DNA of 64,000 nt from Amycolatopsis sp. CA-128772. GTDB lineage: Bacteria; Actinomycetota; Actinomycetes; Mycobacteriales; Pseudonocardiaceae. The stretch covers positions 124,001-188,000 of the forward strand of contig NZ_PPHG01000080.1 in NCBI RefSeq assembly GCF_002904295.1, read 5' to 3'. The notes below the pieces were generated by a model. It was not told the DNA's origin. It made no database searches and saw nothing but the letters and a program-made list of their open reading frames with translations. Shown here in pieces: positions 58,263-64,000 of the stretch (position 1 is the stretch's first letter; every line of letters starts with the position of its first letter). The position numbers and the translations under genes were made by a program.

Positions 58263-58286
58263 TGTCCAGATCGTCCACATTGGACA
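58263..58286. promoter_or_regulatory. Inverted repeat between PadR and methyltransferase genes
   Basis: TGTCCA-N12-TGGACA between the PadR stop and the methyltransferase start, with an extra TCCACA inside. It could be a regulator site or weak terminator. Confidence 0.4.
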
Positions 58287-58313
58287 GTGCGGCAAGCGGG
58301 TAGGCTGCACCCC

Positions 58314-59345
58314 ATGGAGGCCAAGGACTTCGCCGCCCACCTGACCGCGACCATGACCGGCAGCGCGCTCACCATGCTGATCGGCCTGGGGCACCGCACC
58401 GGTCTCCTGGAGGCGGCCGCCCTCGGCCCCGCCACCAGCGCCGAACTTGCCGGACGCGCCGGGCTCCACGAACGCTACGTCCGCGAGTGGCTCGGCGCCA
58501 TGGTGACCGGCGGGATCTTCACCTACGACGGCGGCCGTTACACCTTCCCCGCCGAGCACGCGCGCTGCTTGCTCGGCGAAACCTCGTCGAACCTGATGCC
58601 GTCGCTGCTGACGCTGTCCGCGTTCACCGGCATCCTCCCGGACCTCGAACGCGCCTTCGCCGAAGGGGGCGGCGTCCCGAGGTCGGCCTACGGGCCCCAC
58701 CTCGAATCCCTCGGCGCGAAAACCGGCGACAGCTGGAAGCACGTCTACCGCGAACACCTGGTGGACGGCTTCTTCGGCGCGGTCCCCGGCCTCACGGACC
58801 GGCTCACGGCCGGCGCGCGCGTGCTCGACCTCGGCTGCGGGACCGGGCACGCGATCGCCGTGGCCGCGCGCGCGTTCCCCGCCTCGCGCTTCACCGGGCT
58901 GGACATCAACGCGGGCGTCGTCGAGCAGGCGCGGGAGCACGCCCTGCCGAACGCCGAGTTCGCCGTCGGGGACGCCGCCGAACTGACCGCCGACCCGCCC
59001 TACGACCTCATCACCGCGTTCGACGCCGTGCACGACCAGGACCGGCCGGACGTCGTGCTGCGGCGGATCCGCGGCGCCCTCGCGCCGGACGGGCTCTTCT
59101 TCATGGTGGACACCGACTTCTCCGGTGATGTCGCGAAGAACGTCGGCAACCCCCTGGCCGCGCTCACCTACTCGATCAGCCTGATGTACTGCACGACGAC
59201 GTCGCTGGCCGAGGGCGGGGCCGCGCTCGGGGCGGTGTGGGGCCGGGAAAAGGCGGTGGAAATGCTGGCGGACGCGGGGTTCCGGCACGTCGACGTGCTG
59301 GCGTCCCCGCGTCCGCAGAACTGCATCTACGTCTGCCGGCCGTGA
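58314..59345 (+). CDS. SAM-dependent methyltransferase with N-terminal winged-helix domain
   Basis: 343 residues from ATG 58314. Residues 1-90 form a winged-helix dimer domain (TSAELAGRAGLHERYVREWL), as in rRNA- or arsenite-type and small-molecule methyltransferases of this class. SAM motif I is VLDLGCGTGHAIAVAARAFP near 178-197; DAVHDQDRP and the C-terminal fold follow. The closest group acts on small molecules in actinomycetes; substrate unknown. Confidence 0.85.
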   Translation: MEAKDFAAHLTATMTGSALTMLIGLGHRTGLLEAAALGPATSAELAGRAGLHERYVREWLGAMVTGGIFTYDGGRYTFPAEHARCLLGETSSNLMPSLLTLSAFTGILPDLERAFAEGGGVPRSAYGPHLESLGAKTGDSWKHVYREHLVDGFFGAVPGLTDRLTAGARVLDLGCGTGHAIAVAARAFPASRFTGLDINAGVVEQAREHALPNAEFAVGDAAELTADPPYDLITAFDAVHDQDRPDVVLRRIRGALAPDGLFFMVDTDFSGDVAKNVGNPLAALTYSISLMYCTTTSLAEGGAALGAVWGREKAVEMLADAGFRHVDVLASPRPQNCIYVCRP

Positions 59346-59346
59346 C

Positions 59347-60666
59347 TCACTGCTGGTACGGCGCCGCCGCGGCCTTGGCCGCCGTCACCAGCGCGCCCTT
59401 GTTCTTCGGCCAGAACGTGCTGTCCACGCAGGTGTAGCGCGGCAGGAACCCGCCGCAGGTACCGCTCGACCCGCCGACCTCGAACGTCACGCTGGCGACG
59501 CCGAGCACGCCGTAGGTGAAGTCGTCGGTGGTGCCGGTCGTGTCGTAGCCGACCGTCTCCTCGTTCGTGCCGACGAGGTAGCCGTTGGACGCCGCGTACT
59601 TCGCGCCCAGGCGGCGGTACTGCGCGTCGTTCGGCGAGGTCGCCTGGGTGAAGCCCCACGGGATGATGATGTCGTTGCCGTAGCTGTGCAGCGTGATCAT
59701 CGTGCCCTTGGCCGTCGACGGCGCCGGGTCGTTGTCGCCGGTGCCGCGCTGGTCCGGGAAGATCGCGCGGGCCAGCTGCTCGAGCGCCCGCACCTCGGGC
59801 TCGGACCCGGCGCTCACGCCCTGGTAGGTCTCGGAGCACGCGGAGTTGGAGTCGCCGCCCCACTTGAAGGTCGAGTTCCGGTTGAGGTCGACGCCGATGT
59901 TCGTCCCGGTGCAGCTGCCCCGGGAGGTGTTCGCGTTCTTGCGCTGCAGCTTCGGCGAATTGCCGCCCGAGGCGACGATGTCGACGCCGTCGGGGTTGGC
60001 GATCGGCACCACCCACACCTCGGTGGTGTCCAAAATGGACTTCGCGGTGGCGTCGGTGGCGTAGCCGTCGGCGAGGTAGTCGATCCAGCGCCAGGCGAGC
60101 TCGCCGGTCGACAGCTCGCGCGCGTGGATCTGGGCCATCAGGAAGAACTTCGGCTTCGGCGACGTCGTCGACAGCGTGCAGTCGCCGGCCTGCTTCTTCG
60201 TCAGGCAGATGGCCTGGACGTCGTGGCCGCCCTGGCCCTTCGTCTTCTTCCAGGACTGCCCGATCGTGTACTTCGTGGCCAGGTCGGGGTGCGCGGCGGC
60301 GACCTGCGTCAGGTGGTTCTCGTGCGCGGTGACGGTCCGGTACCCGCCGTAGAAGGTGTCCGCGGCCAAGGAGTCGGTCCGGGCGGGCAGGTCCTTGTAG
60401 ACGGTGTCGAAGAACGACGGCCGGAAGCCGAGCGCCCGCAGCTTCCCGGCCACGGCCTGGCCGCCGACGACGTTGACGGTGCCGGCGTCCCCCTCTTCGA
60501 CGTCGAAGCCGGCCGCGGCCAGCGCCTGCGCCTGGGCGGCGGTGGCCGGGACGCGCCAGAACACCGGCGTGTCGGCCGGCTGCGCGCCGGCCGTGCCGCC
60601 GAGCAGGGAGGTGAGCAGGACCCCGGTCGCCACGAGGGCGAGCCGGGACAGGGGCCTTGACGCCAT
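59347..60666 (-). CDS. Secreted M14 zinc carboxypeptidase
   Basis: 439 residues with a Sec signal peptide (about 1-28). The zinc motif HARE (His181, Glu184) is in LMAQIHARELSTGE; the substrate-binding GVDLNRN, the third zinc His in TLHSYGN and the catalytic Glu in ASVTFEVGG are all present. It removes C-terminal residues from peptides outside the cell, as carboxypeptidase T/SG types do. A propeptide (about 30-100) precedes the catalytic domain. Convergent with the methyltransferase by one base. Confidence 0.93.
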   Translation of the reverse strand: MASRPLSRLALVATGVLLTSLLGGTAGAQPADTPVFWRVPATAAQAQALAAAGFDVEEGDAGTVNVVGGQAVAGKLRALGFRPSFFDTVYKDLPARTDSLAADTFYGGYRTVTAHENHLTQVAAAHPDLATKYTIGQSWKKTKGQGGHDVQAICLTKKQAGDCTLSTTSPKPKFFLMAQIHARELSTGELAWRWIDYLADGYATDATAKSILDTTEVWVVPIANPDGVDIVASGGNSPKLQRKNANTSRGSCTGTNIGVDLNRNSTFKWGGDSNSACSETYQGVSAGSEPEVRALEQLARAIFPDQRGTGDNDPAPSTAKGTMITLHSYGNDIIIPWGFTQATSPNDAQYRRLGAKYAASNGYLVGTNEETVGYDTTGTTDDFTYGVLGVASVTFEVGGSSGTCGGFLPRYTCVDSTFWPKNKGALVTAAKAAAAPYQQ

Positions 60667-60793
60667 CGGGGGATCTCCTCACGCCGCACGGATGGAGGTC
60701 CGGTCGGAACCCGTGGTCACCGTACCGGCACGCACAGTGTGTCGGCCCGGCGCAAAGGGGTCATACCCCCGAAAGTCGCGAAACGCCGGAATG

Positions 60794-60833
60794 CCGGAGG
60801 GCGGCACTTTCCCGTGAAAGTGCCGCCCTCCGG
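60794..60833 (-). terminator. Strong hairpin downstream of acyl-CoA carboxylase
   Basis: Perfect 18-bp stem (60794-60811 with 60816-60833) around the loop CCGT, 12 bases past the carboxylase stop codon. There is no T-run. Confidence 0.85.
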
Positions 60834-60845
60834 CGGAAGCGTCGC

Positions 60846-64000
<3,155 letters not shown>

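Overview
The window is very GC-rich DNA with dense, partly overlapping genes and heavy third-position G/C, typical of a filamentous actinomycete. A GH2 exo-glucosaminidase-type enzyme like Amycolatopsis CsxA, a bacterial nitric oxide synthase, XRE/DUF397 genes, a fused multidomain acyl-CoA carboxylase and many paired regulator/exporter units suggest Amycolatopsis or another Pseudonocardiaceae soil saprophyte. This placement is inference from gene content. No phage, IS element, CRISPR array or replication origin was seen.

Layout. 1-1.8 kb: a large unrecognised minus-strand protein (cut by the window edge) behind two tRNA-like genes. 1.8-8.7 kb: sugar kinase/aldolase pair with a divergent TetR, methyltransferase, a ribbon-helix-helix/VOC pair, a snapalysin-type protease, and a TetR/DHA2 exporter unit with a clear operator. 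8.9-15.4 kb: a ROK-regulated amino-sugar cluster (APC permease, secreted GH2 glucosaminidase, ROK kinase) whose three genes overlap at ATGA/GTGA junctions. 15.4-27 kb: MFS exporter, LacI regulator, a Pycsar-effector-like membrane protein beside a cyclic-nucleotide-binding Crp/Fnr regulator, a PNGase A-like secreted enzyme, P450, a decayed DUF1152 gene, an AlkB-type dioxygenase, and a secreted beta-sandwich protein under a DasR-like palindrome. 27-35 kb: OhrR-like MarR, F420-type oxidoreductase, then the most interesting locus: a nucleotide-cyclase-fold protein with a C-terminal amyloid-type motif, divergent from an NB-ARC/TPR (NLR-like) protein carrying the matching motif at its N-terminus; next comes a glycerophosphotransferase-like operon with XRE and DUF397 genes. 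35-45 kb: DHA2 exporter, DUF1015, DinB, a LigC/LigD-polymerase pair, MFS/TetR unit, CobW GTPase, then nitric oxide synthase with an 18-residue upstream peptide and a flavodoxin-like gene downstream. 46-54.5 kb: sialate-type MFS transporter, a histidine kinase/response regulator/membrane NTPase operon, a secreted sialidase and a YeiH exporter. 54.5-64 kb: two LysR regulators, an epimerase, a PadR regulator with a long His/Pro/Gly-rich N-terminus, a methyltransferase, a zinc carboxypeptidase and the C-terminal ~1050 residues of a fused acyl-CoA carboxylase.

How the genes work together. Extracellular polymer and glycan breakdown recurs (chitosan-oligosaccharide glucosaminidase, PNGase A-like enzyme, sialidase, proteases, putative polysaccharide-binding or lyase protein), matched by transporters and a kinase that feed sugars inward. 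Most regulators sit divergently next to their likely targets with a palindromic site between them. Two loci look like signalling or immunity modules rather than metabolism: the amyloid-motif cyclase/NB-ARC pair (28.5-31.7 kb) and the PycTM/Crp pair (18.1-19.4 kb).
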